A DNA stretch of 64,000 bases from Chirona hameri. Lineage: Eukaryota; Arthropoda; Thecostraca; Balanomorpha; Balanidae. Positions 1 to 12,591 of this stretch are shown here, piece by piece; within the stretch, counting starts at the first letter, position 1; each line of letters opens with the position of its first letter. The notes beneath the pieces are model-generated. The model made no database searches, was not told the origin of the DNA, and saw nothing but the letters and a program-made list of their open reading frames with translations. The DNA is taken from the NCBI GenBank assembly GCA_036785665.1, contig JAXIVJ010000621.1, forward strand, positions 138,098 to 202,097, read 5' to 3'. The translations under genes and the position numbers were made by a program.

Positions 1-3000
1 ATGGCGCAGGGAATGTCGGTACTGACAATACATGGCGCAGGGAATGTCGGTACTGACAATACATGAGGCAGGGAATGTCGGTACTGACAATACATGAGGC
101 AGGGAATGTCGGTACTGACAATACATGACGCAGGGAATGTCGGTACTGGCAATACATGAGGCAGGGAATGTCGGTGCTGACAATACATGGCGCAGGGAAT
201 GTCGGTACTGGCAATACATGACGCAGGGAATGTCGGTACTGACAAATGGCAATACATGGCGCAGGGAATGTCGGTACTGACAAATGGCAATACATGACGC
301 AGGGAATGTCGGTACTGACAATACATGACGCAGGGAATGTCGGTACTGACAATACATGGCGCAGGGAATGTCGGTACTGACAAAACATGACGCGGGGAAT
401 GTCGGTACTGACAATACATGGCGCAGGGAATGTCGGTACTGACAATACATGACGCAGGGAATGTCGGTACTGACAATACATGGCGCAGGGAATGTCGGTA
501 CTGACAAATGACAATACATGGCGCATCGAATGTCGGTACTGACAATACATGGCGCAGGGAATGTCGGTACCGACAATACATGGCGCAGGGTATGTCTGTA
601 CTGACAAATGACAATACATGACGCAGGGAATGTCGGCACTGACAATACATGGTGCAGGGAATGTCGGTACTGATAAAACATGGCGCAGGGAATGTCGGAA
701 CTGGCAATACATGGCTGACGCAGGGAATGTCGGTACTGACAATACATGAGGCAGGGAATGTCGGTACTGACAATACATGGCGCAGGGAATGTCGGTACTG
801 ACAATACATGAGGCAGGGAATGTCGGTACTGACAATACATGGCGCAGGGAATGTCGGTACTGACAATACATGGCGCAGGGAATGGCGGTACTGACAATAC
901 ATGACGCAGGGAATGTCGGTACTGACAATACATGTCGTAGGGAATGTCGGTACTGACAATACATGAGGCAGGGAATGTCGGTACTGACAATACATGAGGC
1001 AGGGAATGTCGGTACTGACAATACATGGCGCAGGGAATGTCGGTACTGACAAATGACAATATATGACGCAGGGAATGTCGGTACTGACAATACATGGCGC
1101 AGGGAATGTCGGTACTGACAAATGACAATACATGGCGCAGGGAATGTCGGTACTGGCAATACATGACTGACGCAGGGAATGTCGGTACTGACAATACATG
1201 ACGCAGGGAATGTCGGTACTGACAATACATGACGCAGGGAATGTCGGTACTAACAATACATGACTCAGGGAATGTCGGTACTGACAATACATGGCGCAGG
1301 GAATGTCGGTACTGACAATACATGACGCAGGGAATATCGGTACTGACAATATATGACGCAGAGAATGTCGGTACTGGCAATACATGACGCAGGGAATGTC
1401 GGTACTGACAATACATGGCGCAGGGAATGTCGGTACTGACAATACATGACGCAGGGAATGTCGGTACTGACAAATGACAATACATGACGCAGGGAATGTC
1501 GGTACTGACAAATGACAATACATGACGCAGGGAATGTCGGTACTGACAATACATGACGCAGGGAATTTCGGTACTGACAAATGGCAATACATGACGCAGG
1601 GAATGTCGGTACTGACAAATGACAATACATGACGCAGGGAATGTCGGTACTGACAATACATGGCGCAGGGAATGTCGGTACTGACAATACCTGACGCAGG
1701 GAATGTCGGTACTGACAAAACATGGCGCAGGGAATGTCGGTACTGGCAATACATGAGGCAGGGAATGTCGGTACTGACAAATGACAATACATGAGGCAGG
1801 GAATGTCGGTACTGACAATACATGACGCAGGGAATGTCGGTACTGACAATATATGACGCAGGGAATGTCGGTACTGACAATACATGACGCGGGAATGTCG
1901 GTACTGACAATACATGACGCAGGGAATGTCGGTACTGACAATATATGACGCAGAGAATGTCGGTACTGACAATACATGACGCGGAAATGGCGGTACTGAC
2001 AATACATGACACAGGGAATGTCGGTACTGACGATACATGAGGCAGGGAATGTCGGTACTGACAATACATGATGCAGGGAATGTCGGTACTGACAATACAT
2101 GGCGCAGGGAATGTCGGTGCTGACAATATATGGCACAGGGAATGTCGGTACTGACAATATATGGCGCAGGGAATGTCGGTACTGACAAAACATGGCACAG
2201 GGAATGTCGGTACTGGCAATACATGACTGACGCAGGGAATGTCGGTACTGGCAATACATGGCGCAGGGAATGTCGGTACTGACAATACATGAGGCAGGGA
2301 ATGTCGGTACTGACAATACATGGCGCAGGGAATGTCGGTACTGACAATACATGAGGCAGGGAATGTCGGTGCTGACAATACATGAGGCAGCGAATGTCGG
2401 TACTGACAATACATGACGCAGGGAATGTCGGTACTGACAATACATGGCGCAGGGAATGTCGGTACTGACAATAGATGAAGCAGGGAATGTCGGTACTGAC
2501 AAATGGCAATACATGACGCAGAGAATGTCGGTTCTGACAAAACATGACGCGGGGAATGTCGGTACTGACAAAACATGGCGCAGGGAATGTCGGTACTGAC
2601 AATACATGGCGCAGGGAATGTCGGTACTGACAATACATGGCGCAGGGAATGTCGGTACTGACAATACATGAGGCAGGGAATGTCGGTACTGACAATACAT
2701 GAGGCAGGGAATGTCGGTACTGACAATACATGACGCAGGGAATGTCGGTACTGACAATACATGAGGCAGGGAATGTCGGTACTGACACTGACAATACATG
2801 GCGCAGGGAATGTCGGTACTGGCAATACATGACGCAGGGAATGTCGGTACTGACAATACATGACGCAGGGAATGTCGGTACTGACAATACATGGCGCAGG
2901 GAATGTCGGTACTGACAATAGATGAAGCAGGGAATGTCGGTACTGACAAATGGCAATACATGACGCAGAGAATGTCGGTTCTGACAAAACATGACGCGGG

Positions 3001-5112
3001 GAATGTCGGTACTGACAAAACATGGCGCAGGGAATGTCGGTACTGACAATACATGGCGCAAGGAATGTCGGTACTGACAATACATGGCGCAGGGAATGTC
3101 GGTACTGACAATACATGAGGCAGGGAATGTCGGTACTGACAATACATGGCACAGGGAATGTCGGTACTGACAATACATGGCGCAGGGAATGTCGGTACTG
3201 ACAAATGGCAATACATGGCGCAGGGAATGTCGGTACTGACAAATGGCAATACATGACGCAGGGAATGTCGGTACTGACAATACATGACGCAGGGAATGTC
3301 GGTACTGACAAATGGCAATACATGGCGCAGGGAATGTCGGTACTGACAAATGGCAATACATGACGCAGGGAATGTCGGTACTGACAATACATGACGCAGG
3401 GAATGTCGGTACTGACAATACATGGCGCAGGGAATGTCGGTACTGACAAAACATGACGCGGGGAATGTCGGTACTGACAATACATGGCGCAGGGAATGTC
3501 GGTACTGACAATACATGACGCAGGGAATGTCGGTACTGACAATACATGGCGCAGGGAATGTCGGTACTGACAAATGACAATACATGGCGCATCGAATGTC
3601 GGTACTGACAATACATGGCGCAGGGAATGTCGGTACTGACAATACATGGCGCAGGGTATGTCTGTACTGACAAATGACAATACATGACGCAGGGAATGTC
3701 GGTACTGCCAATATATGACGCAGGGAATGTCGGTACTGACAAAACATGGCGCAGGGAATGTCGGTACTGACACATGACAATACATGGCGCATCGAATGTC
3801 GGTACTGACAATATATGGCGCAGGGAATGTCGGTACTGACAATACATGGTGCAGGGAATGTCGGTGCTGATAAAACATGGCGCAGGGAATGTCGGTACTG
3901 ACAATACATGACGCAGGGAATGTCGGTACTGACAATACATGGCGCAGGGAATGTCGGTACTGACAAATGACAATACATGGCGCATCGAATGTCGGTACTG
4001 ACAATACATGGCGCAGGGAATGTCGGTACTGACAAATGACAATACATGGCGCAGGGAATGTCGGTACTGACAATACATGAGGCAGGGAATGTCGGTACTG
4101 ACAATACATGACGCAGGGAATGTCGGTACTGACAATACATGAGGCAGGGAATGTCGGTACTGACAATACATGGCGCAGGGAATGTCGGTACTGACAATAC
4201 ATGGCGCAGGGAATGGCGGTACTGACAATACAGGACGCAGGGAATGTCGGTACTGACAATACATGTCGTAGGGAATGTCGGTACTGACAATACATGAGGC
4301 AGGGAATGTCGGTACTGACAAGACATGACGCAGGGAATGTCGGTACTGACAATACTTGAGGCAGGGAATGTCGGTACTGACAATACATGGCGCAGGGAAT
4401 GTCGGTACTGTCAATTCATGAGGCAGGGAATGTCGGTACTGACAATACATGAGGCAGGGAATGTCGGTACTGACAATACATGGCGCAGGGAATGTCGGTA
4501 CTGACAAATGACAATATATGACGCAGGGAATGTCGGTACTGACAATACATGGCGCAGGGAATGTCGGTACTGACAATACATGAGGCAGGGAATGTCGGTA
4601 CTGACAATACATGGCACAGGGAATGTCGGTACTGACAAATGACAATACATGGCGCAGGGAATGTCGGTACTGGCAATACATGACTGACGCAGGGAATGTC
4701 GGTACTGACAATACATGACGCAGGGAATGTCGGTACTGACAATACATGACGCCGGGAATGTCGGTACTAACAATACATGACGCAGGGAATGTCGGTACTG
4801 ACAATACATGGCGCAGGGAATGTCGGTACTGACAATACATGACGCAGGGAATGTCGGTACTGACAAATGACAATACATGACCCAGGGAATGTCGGTACTG
4901 ACAATACATGACGCAGGGAATGTCGGCACTGACAATACATGACGTAGGGAATGTCGGTACTGACAATACATGCCGCAGGGAATGTCGGTACTGACAATAC
5001 ATGACGCAGGGAATGTCGGTACTGACAATACATGACGCAGGGAATGTCGGTACTGACAATACATGACGCAGGGAATGTTGGTACTGACAATACATGGCGC
5101 GGGGAATGTCTG
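1..5112. repeat. 31-bp minisatellite, about 160 units
   Basis: A unit of 31 bases beginning ATGGCGCAGGGAATGTCGGT repeats from the first base of the window, so the array continues upstream. Units vary mainly in the three bases after ATG (gcg, acg, agg) and some carry an extra 7-8 bases (AAATGACA or AAATGGCA). Higher-order blocks are copied inside the array. On the plus strand each unit carries TACTGAC, a match to the animal branch-point consensus, about 15 bases before a CAG. The minus strand is free of stops in all frames over long stretches, giving a spurious repetitive ORF; since 31 is not a multiple of 3, the same bases are read in three frames and no codon-position bias is seen. Confidence 0.97.
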
Positions 5113-5346
5113 TGGAAATGATTGTATTTGTTGGTAAATTCGTAGATAACCAGATTGTAATGATTCGATTGAAAATAAAGTTATGCAGGTACGAAATTAA
5201 ACATGATTTACGATTGGTGGACAAAGCAATGACCTCTAGTTCTGCCTGGTGGCAGGGTTATCCAGATTTGGTCTTTTTCTCCGTACAGCTTGATTAATTT
5301 CTGATTCGGAAACTATCGGAACGTTAATGTCCACCAGCTCGGCTGT

Positions 5347-5492
5347 GCAGCGTTTAGGCAGCGTTCGTGCAGCGTTTAGGCAGCGTTCGTGCAGCGTTTA
5401 GGCAGCGTTCGTGCAGCGTTTAGGCAGCGTTCCTTCAGCGTTTAGGCAGCGTTCCTGCAGCGTTGAGGCAGCGTTCCTGCAGCGTTGAGGCA
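5347..5492. repeat. 22-bp tandem repeat
   Basis: About seven copies of a 22-base unit starting GCAGCGTTTAGGCAGCGTTC, with the last copies reading GTTGAGG instead of GTTTAGG. The single-copy bases on either side (5113-5346 and 5493-5767) show no exon I can support; the right side is GGCCC-rich and of low complexity. Confidence 0.9.
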
Positions 5493-5767
5493 GGACACCC
5501 CGTGAAACAGCACCAGACCAGTGTTCGTCACGGGCCCACCAAACCCTCGGCCCGGCCTGGCCCGGGCCCATGAACACCAAGCCCAGACCCGGACAAATTA
5601 TCAGCCCAGGCCCGTCCAGAGCCCGGTGATTTTCTTAAAGGTGAGGCACTTCCCAGGCCTGGCCCAGGCCCAGCCCATGGCCCATAGGGCCATCCTGGCC
5701 CGTGGCGAACTCTGCACCAGGCCGACCAGACCTACCAGACCGGCCATTGCTAATATAGCACAACAGC

Positions 5768-6105
5768 ACCAGACCTGCCAGACCTACCAGACCTACCAGA
5801 CCTACCAGACCTACCAGGCCTACCAGACCTACCAGACCTACCAGACCTACCAGACCTACCAGACCGACCAGACCTACCAGACCTACCAGACCTACCAGAC
5901 CTACTAGACCTACCAGACCTACCAGACCTACCAGACCGACCCGACCTACCAGACCTACCAGACCTACCAGACCTACCAGACCTACCAGACCTACCAGACC
6001 TACCAGACCTACCAGACCGACCAGACCTACCAGACCTACCAGACCTACCAGACCTACCAGACCTACCAGACCTACCAGACCTACCAGACCTACCAGACCG
6101 ACCAG
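5768..6105. repeat. 9-bp tandem repeat (CCTACCAGA)n
   Basis: About 37 copies of CCTACCAGA, with occasional GACCGA variants. Nine is a multiple of three, so the plus strand shows a long Tyr-Gln-Thr reading frame. It has no other coding support and is treated as repeat. Confidence 0.95.
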
Positions 6106-6407
6106 TGCTACTATAGCGCTACATTACCAGCAGGGGTGTCATTTTCCTAAAATGATTGTGTGTGCTCGGCTGAAAGGGCGCCAAGCTGCAAGGGCGCCAC
6201 TATTTTTTTATTCTTCTCAAACCAAGCTTTCTCGCCGGATTTCGATCACTTTGACGACTAAGGGGCGCATTTTGTGATAAATTCGTATCGCTTAATCTGA
6301 CGTTTATTTTCCTATGTTTCGTTAAAGGGGCGCCACTCCCATCGCTGGCGGCATTGCAGGTTACCTCAAAATAGCAAACCTGCATTTATAATTAATGTTT
6401 ATAAACA

Positions 6408-6690
6408 CCGCGGTCCGGACAGGGGCACCGAGCGGTCCGAGCGGTCCGGACAGGGGCACCGAGCGGCTCGGACAGGGTCGCTGAGCAGTCCGGACAGGGG
6501 CGCCGAGCGGTCCGGGCAGGGGCGCCGAGCGGTCCGAGCTTACCGGACAGGGGCGCCGAGCGGTCCCAGCGGTCCGGACAGGGCCGCCGAGCAGTCCGGA
6601 CAGGGGCGCCGAGCAGTCCGGACAGAGACGCGGATCATCCCTGGGGCGCCCAGTTGCCAAGGAACTGGAGAGGGGCGCCGAGCGGTCCAT
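6408..6690. repeat. Degenerate GC-rich repeat (GGCGCC/CGGTCCGG)
   Basis: Irregular copies of roughly 22-38 bases built from GCGGTCCGGACAGGGGCGCC. The flanks (6106-6407 and 6691-6993) contain scattered AGGGCGCCA motifs and no recognisable exon. All of this precedes the first amine oxidase exon and is presumably intron. Confidence 0.75.
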
Positions 6691-6993
6691 AGGGGTGTCA
6701 TTCATCCCGGGGCGCCAGGCGGCAGGGTGCCTCAAATGATTCAGCCTCACGGGACCCTGAATGGTTAGCAGGGCGCCAACAAATTATCAAACATCAAGCC
6801 GCCCGCAAAATTAAGCGAGGCGATGCAAACTGTTCCCGGAATTACTTTTAGTGTAAACTCTATTGGGCCAACAGGGCGCTACTTTGGTGGAAAATAGCAC
6901 ATATGAATTGCGGGTGCTCACTGCTCAGGCCGGATGTGGGTGATCGAGCACCCACAAAGAGATGTAAAGTTACACCCCTGGGCACCAAGACTG

Positions 6994-7075
6994 TGATGCT
7001 GAGAGCCGCGCCTGTCCTGCAGTGTCCTGTTATATGATGCTGAGAGCCGCGCCTGTCTTGCAGTGTCCTGTTCTG
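6994..7075 (+). repeat. 41-bp duplication carrying a 3' splice site
   Basis: Two copies, 41 bases apart (starting 6994 and 7035), of a segment starting TGATGCTGAGAGCCGCGCCT and ending with the exon start TGTCCTGTT. Each contains CCTGTCYTGCAG, so the acceptor of the following exon exists twice. Only the second keeps the oxidase frame; use of the first adds 41 bases and soon meets a TAG. Confidence 0.85.
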
Positions 7076-7213
7076 TGGGACGGAGCTAGCGACACGGTGG
7101 AACGGCTACATAAGTGGAGCTGTCCAATCCGGCCGACAGATGGCACTGGTGACGTTGCACGCACTCCGCCCCGAATGTCTCAGCGTGGCCGACCTGCAGC
7201 TCGTCAAGAAACG
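7064..7213 (+). CDS. Flavin amine oxidase (monoamine oxidase type), FAD-binding C-terminal exon
   Basis: Internal exon, 150 bases, bounded by CTTGCAG before and GTGAGT after; it starts and ends in phase 2. It reads VLFCGTELATRWNGY then ISGAVQSGR, followed by a helix-like LVTLHALRPECLSVADLQLVKK. The order G-T-E, A-T, W-x-G-Y, G-A-V-x-x-G is the C-terminal FAD-binding signature of the monoamine/polyamine oxidase family, where the Glu of GTE and the following helix contact the flavin. These enzymes oxidise amines to imines and release hydrogen peroxide. The next exon encodes a membrane segment, as in monoamine oxidases anchored in the mitochondrial outer membrane. The junction to that exon is in phase (CG|G gives Arg). 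Upstream exons (N-terminal Rossmann fold, substrate domain) were not found in the window. Family call is firm; the MAO subtype is inference. Confidence 0.8.
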
Positions 7214-7252
7214 GTGAGTTTTTATACACGGGGTAGGAAAAGACACACGCAC

Positions 7253-8842
7253 GTACCTCGGCAACTTACCTCGGCAACTTACCTCGGTAACTTACTTCGG
7301 CAACTTACCTCGGCAACTTACCTCGGTAACTTACCTCGGCAACTTACCTAGGCAACTTACCTCGGTAACTTACCTCGGCAACTTACCTCGGCAACTTACC
7401 TCGGCAACTTACCTCGGCAACTTACCTCGGCAACTTACCTCGGTAGCTTACCTCGGCAATTTACCTCGGCAACTTACCTCGGCAACTTATTTCGGCAACT
7501 TGCCTCGGCAACTTACCTCGGCAACTTACCTCGGCAACTTACCTCGGCAACTTACCTCGGCAACTTACCTCGGCAACTTACCTCGGCAACTTACCTCGGT
7601 AACTTACCTCGGCAACTTACCTCGGCAACTTACCTCGGCAACTTACCTCGGCAACTTACTTCGGTAACTTACCTCGGCAATTTACCTCGGCAACTTACTT
7701 CGGCAACTTACCTCGGCAACTTACCTCGGCAACTTACCTCGGCAACTTGCCTCGGCAACTTACCTCGGCAACTTACCTCGGCAACTTACCTCGGCAACTT
7801 ACCTCGGCAACTTACCTCGGCAACTTACCTCGGCAACTTACCTCGGCAACTTACCTCGGCAACTTACCTCGGTTACTTACCTCGGCAACTTACCTCGGCA
7901 ACTTACCTCGGCAACTTACCTCGGTAACTTGCCTCGGCACCTTACCTCGGCAACTTACCTCGGCAACTTACCTCGGCAACTTACCTTGGCAACTTACCTC
8001 GGCAACTTACCTCGGCAACTTACCTCGGCAACTTACCTCGGCAACTTACCTCGGTAACTTACCTCGGCAACTTACCTCGGTAACTTACCTCGGCAACTTA
8101 CCTCGGCAACTTTACACGACAACTCACCTCGGCAACTTAACACGACAGCTTACATCGGCAACTTACCTCGGCAACTTACCTCGGCAACTTACCTTGGCAA
8201 CTTACCTCGGCAACTTACCTCGGCAACTTACCTCGGCAACTTACCTCGGTAACTTACCTCGAAAACTTACCTCGAAAACTTACCTCGGCAACTTAACACG
8301 ACAACTTACCTCGGCAACTTACCACGGCAACTTACCTCGGCAACTTACCTCGGCAACTTACCTCGGCAACTTACCTCGGCAACTTACCTCGGCAACTTAC
8401 CTCGGTGACTTACCTCGGCAACTTACCTCGGCAACTTACCTCGGCAACTTAACACGACAACTTACCTCGGCAACTTACCTCAGCAACTTACCTCGGAAAC
8501 TTACCTCGGTAACTTACCTCGGCAACTTACCTCGGTAACTTACCTCGACAACTTACCTCGGTAACTTACCTCGGCAACTTACCTCGGCAACATACCTCGG
8601 CAACTTAACACGACAACTTACCTCGGCAACTTACCACGGCAACTTACCTCGGCAACTTACCTCGGCAACTTAACTCGGCAACTTACCACGGCAACTTACC
8701 TCGGCAACTTACCTCGGCAACTTACCTCGGTAACTTACCTCGGCAACTTACCTCGGCAACTTACCTCGGCAACTTACCTTGGCAACTTACCTCGGTAACT
8801 TACCTCGGCAATTTACCTCGGCAACTTACCTCGGTAACTCGG
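7253..8842. repeat. 13-bp minisatellite in oxidase intron, about 120 units
   Basis: Units of 13 bases (ACTTACCTCGGCA) with point variants (AACACGAC, GGTAACTT). It begins about 40 bases after the donor of the preceding oxidase exon. The minus strand of each unit reads GAGGTAAGT, an excellent but antisense 5' splice-site match. Plus-strand ORFs over it are repeat artefacts. Confidence 0.96.
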
Positions 8843-9999
8843 TACTTACATGGATGGATCCAGAACGGGCAAACAATCGCTTTGGAGGGGTCAAATCCAA
8901 AAGTCGGACAACAAATTTCAAGAAAACTGATCGGATGTTTATTTTGGAGCTACTGCACTCCACCGCGATGCATCCTTCAGCGATGATCGGTAACGGTTGA
9001 TCAGCGTTGCTTCGGAGCCGTGTGACGCTCTTTTCATGTTTTGTGAGCTGGTTTTCGACTGTGTTCATATCACGACATATGTGAGCTGTATGTCGACTGG
9101 CCAGCTTACTTTGTGAGCCATGGTTTGTACCTGTTTTGTCAGCTATTGATCGAGCTTATTTAGTAAACTAAATGCTGTGTTATTATTATTATCATGGATC
9201 TGCTATCCAAAATATGTATTAAGTCAAAATTCGGTGATCAGCTTGTCTGATTTGCCAATGTTCAACTAGTTTTAATCGTGACTTATGCGATACTGGAAAC
9301 GCTCGTAAATCAGCACACCTGAACCCAATTTGATGTCCAGACGAATATATGCTCGCCGTGCAACGGAATAAACAATGCTTGTTTGGTAGCATGTGGCAGC
9401 AAAAAGATAAAGAGATTCCGTTTTCTTTGTTTTTTAATTACTATGACATTTTTCCCATGGTAATTTTATTTTCGATTTGCAGGGTTAACTTTAACATCTC
9501 AAATTGTCCACTGATACAAATATTTTCGCCACATCAGGTGCATTTCACCAAACAAGAAGAATGACTGAATCTGTGGAAAAGCTGGTTAGTGCTCTATGTA
9601 CTAAAGTTGTGTCATCCTTCGGTAAAGTTCGTGCTTTTAACATCGAGCTGGGTAAAGGTGATCGAGCTGGGTAAAGGGATTTCTACTCCCGAGGTGACGT
9701 CATGGTGAAGGGAGGCTGCGATTCGTGGACTTCGGGCAGTCCGAGAAAGACGCTCCTGGTCCAACAACCCCCGATCTGGCCTACACTATGCCACCAATGC
9801 CGAGCAATTATTGTTCAAACGATAATGAAATTCAAGACATTTCGGTAATTGTTTAAAGAAACTTATTTTTGCTGGGAAATACTAAAACTTTGGAATATCA
9901 TGGAATTTATCATTCGATTTTTATAAATTTATCACCAGGTAAGCACCCATATTTTATCTTCATTTAATACCTATTAAACGAAAAATGATATGGAATTAC
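8843..9999. other. Intronic single-copy sequence, nothing recognised
   Basis: AT-leaning sequence between the 13-bp array and the next transposon. It starts with a GGATCCAGAACGGG stretch resembling the ends of the hAT-like elements elsewhere in the window. No exon, RNA gene or repeat was recognised. Confidence 0.5.
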
Positions 10000-10003
10000 T
10001 TAA

Positions 10004-11191
10004 CCCGCGCCGTGCCGGTGTTCGGCGCCATCTTCGCCGTGCCAGGGGGAGGGGGGGGGGGCGTTTCGACGCCGCCCCCCCCCCCCCCCCTCTAACTCGG
10101 CTCCTATAAAACTTAGCAAAAACAGAAAGCGCCGTTAGAAAGCACGTCAAAATGCAATTTGAAACTATTTCAGGCATTTTTTTTTTCTCAGGTCAATATT
10201 GAGGTCACCAGAGGTCATCAAGGGTCAAATTTTCCAGTTTTAGGACTTCCCTCCAAAAAATCCCAGATATCACAGGAATTTTGATAGATAGAAGCAAACA
10301 GAAAGAAGCAATGGAAAGCTATTGAAAAATGCAATCGGTAAGGTGTCCTCAGATTTGAGCTAAGGGCAATGGTTTAGGCTCCAGAGCTTATCAAATGTCA
10401 AAAAGGCTACTTTTTTGGCAACACAGTTTTCATAAATAGCTTTTTACCTAATCAAGATACGGAAATAATATTGACGCCATCCTGTTTGTATTGCCAAGGC
10501 GCTTCGAATCATATTCATGATTATTAGGTTAGGTCAACTTAAAAAATTGACCACAGGTCAAGGTCAAGTTGCGACTCAATTTGGTTATGTTGCACATTGG
10601 GAGACGTGCCTCGATGAGGCAAACACATTGGTGCCAGTGTCATGTCTCTATCTTGATTTTGTCGAGAGTTATTGACAACAAAGTGTTGGTGACCTCGGAT
10701 GACCTCAGCTGATCCTGTAGGAGTCACTTAACCAAAATTGCACCTGGGTCTGCAAGAATGGCCTATGATAACATGATCCAGAAGTAATTGGGCTAATATC
10801 ATGCGTATCCTCAGAATAGGAAGCATTTTAATATTTCCCCGTTGACTTATAATGGGGTCACGAAATTGACCCGACCTTATGTCACCGATATCGAAAATCC
10901 GAGATAAAAGAATTGTAGGTGCCATTGCCCTTATGAAATCCTGTAAGTACGAAATTGATCGGCCAAAAACTGTGGCTGTGGTATGACCGCACACTTTTTG
11001 GAGGTGGGGTCACGTGACCTGGTCTACCGACCTGACCTGAGATGACCCGTGGTCAAAATTTTTACAATATGTGGGAAATGAATACCTCAACATCTGTGCC
11101 AAAAACGGCGGCGCTGCGCGCCGCCCTTTTTTCGCTATTTTGGAAAAACCTTAGGGGGCGTCTAAACGCCCCCCGCCCGGCACGGCGCGGG
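10004..11191. mobile_element. TTAA-flanked piggyBac-like non-autonomous element
   Basis: A 1,188-base element between two TTAA copies (10000-10003 and 11192-11195) with perfect 15-base terminal inverted repeats: CCCGCGCCGTGCCGG at the left and its complement at the right. TTAA duplication with CCC...GGG ends is the hallmark of the piggyBac superfamily. Inside are poly(C) next to the left end, ACCACAGGTCAAGGTCA-like stretches and no transposase ORF. The right half (from about 10540) is related, in opposite orientation, to 29050-29620 and 53900-54200. Confidence 0.85.
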
Positions 11192-11458
11192 TTAAATCAG
11201 GGTGGGCAAAAGTTATTGACTGGAGGGGGAGGGAAACGGCTAACTGGAGGGGCGTTTTCCCATCAGTTAACATGTTAAAATAGGCCCTGATGTACCCCGA
11301 TGTATGCCTCGGGCAGACGTCTGCGTGTTTTGTATCTCTATCTCTTGCTAATATCTATTGAAAATATATCTTGAAAACATATCACGAATAGTTTCTGTTA
11401 ATGTAACAAAATATGTGGATTTGTGATTGATGCATTATGTACAGGGGCCATTGGCGGA

Positions 11459-11705
11459 TCCAGAACGGTGGTTTGGGGAGGGGGGGGGCACGGGTGTTTT
11501 TGGGGGGGATTCCAAAAATTACCACACAATTCTGAAAACTCATCGGATTTCGCCTGCTTATGCATTGATAGCTGATTTAAAACAAACTTTCCTTTGTAAA
11601 AGTTGCTTATATTTCCTTCTATATCAGGAAATGTGTCAATTTCGCGACGATTTCAGGCGGTTGGGGGGCATGGCCGCTTTGCCCCCCCCCCCCCCCCCCC
11701 CCCCG
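11459..11705 (+). mobile_element. hAT-like MITE, CATTGGCGGATCC family
   Basis: Starts CATTGGCGGATCCAGAACGG, followed by a G-run, a conserved middle (CTGAAAACTCATCGGATTTC, then ATCAGGAAATGTGTCAATTT) and a terminal poly(C). The same element occurs at 52349-52581 and 57172-57412, with a 5' fragment near 54255. The right inverted repeat of this copy has decayed. Confidence 0.75.
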
Positions 11706-11865
11706 GGAGCTGCTAGTGAGTACCAGATGTGTATTTTTAACACTGCTATGCCAATAGATCATGTATTTCGATATTATTATAATCACAAACAACACATGGA
11801 CATTAGACAAGGTGGACATTGGACAGTGGCCAGCCACATACACTCTGCATACAAGCATCATACTA

Positions 11866-12425
11866 TGCAACTGGAGCCTTCAGCCACCGTTGGGTCACCG
11901 ATTGTAACGTTTCTGTGATCAAACTGGAGCCTTCAGCCGCCGCTGGGTCACCGTTTGTAACGTTTCTGCGATCAAACTGGAGCCTTCAGCCACCGCTGGG
12001 TCACCGTTTGTAACGTTTCTGCGATCAAACTGGAGCCTTCAGCCACCGCTGGGTCACCGTTTGTAACGTCTGGGTCACCGTTTGTAACGTTTCTGCGATC
12101 AAACTGGAGCCTTCAGCCGCCGCTGGATCACCGTTTGTAACGTTTCTGCGATGAAACTGGAGCCTTCAGCCACCGCTGGGTCACCGTTTGTAACGTTTCT
12201 GCGATCAAACTGGAGCCTTCAGCCACCGCTGGATCACCGTTTGTAACGTTTCTGCGATCAAACTGGAGCCTTCAGCCGCCGCTGGGTCACCGTGTGTAAC
12301 GTCTGGGTCACCGTTTGTAACGTTTCTGTGATAAAACTGGAGCCTTCAGCCACCGCTGGGTCACCGTTTGTAACGTCTGGGTCACCGTTTGTAACGTCTG
12401 GGTCACCGTTTGTAACGTTTCTGTG
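11866..12425. repeat. 53-bp minisatellite abutting oxidase anchor exon
   Basis: About ten copies of a 53-base unit (AAACTGGAGCCTTCAGCCAC, CGCTGGGTCACCGTTTGTAA, CGTTTCTGCGATC), with partial 21-base CTGGGTCACCGTTTGTAACGT sub-repeats near the 3' end. The last unit runs straight into the acceptor TTTCTGTGCCGCAG of the next exon, so it provides the pyrimidine tract and a possible branch point (TTGTAAC). Confidence 0.93.
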
Positions 12426-12431
12426 CCGCAG

Positions 12432-12564
12432 GAAGTCAGAGCTCCATGACTGCCACCAGCCGGCGGCCGACACCTCCTCACTGAACTGGTCCGTCGTGCT
12501 GACAGTGGCTGCTGTGTCCTGTGTCATCTCCATCCTGGCTGGGGTTGGAGGATGGTATCTGGAG
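12432..12564 (+). CDS. Amine oxidase membrane-anchor exon
   Basis: Preceded by TTTCTGTGCCGCAG. The first base completes the Arg codon left by the previous exon, then reads KSELHDCHQPAADTSS and LNWSVVLTVAAVSC, VISILAGVGGWYLE. The stretch from WSVVL to GGWYL is a single hydrophobic helix, expected for the C-terminal tail anchor of a monoamine oxidase. Two donors are possible: GAG|GTGGGA (end 12564, phase 0) or GGATG|GTATCT (end 12554, phase 2). The second joins in frame to a basic tail (see 14724). If unspliced, the frame ends after EVGQ. Exon identity rests on splice signals, phase match and the helix, not on direct homology. Confidence 0.6.
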
Positions 12565-12591
12565 GTGGGACAGTGACACTGCTATGGTGAC

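Noticed and set aside
1265..5224. 1,319-codon minus-strand ORF over the 31-bp array
   Set aside because: The frame is open only because the unit lacks stops; the same bases are read in three frames and substitutions show no codon-position preference.
5521..5907. Plus-strand ORF ending in (Thr-Tyr-Gln)n
   Set aside because: Runs from GGCCC-rich low-complexity sequence into the 9-bp repeat; no other coding sign.
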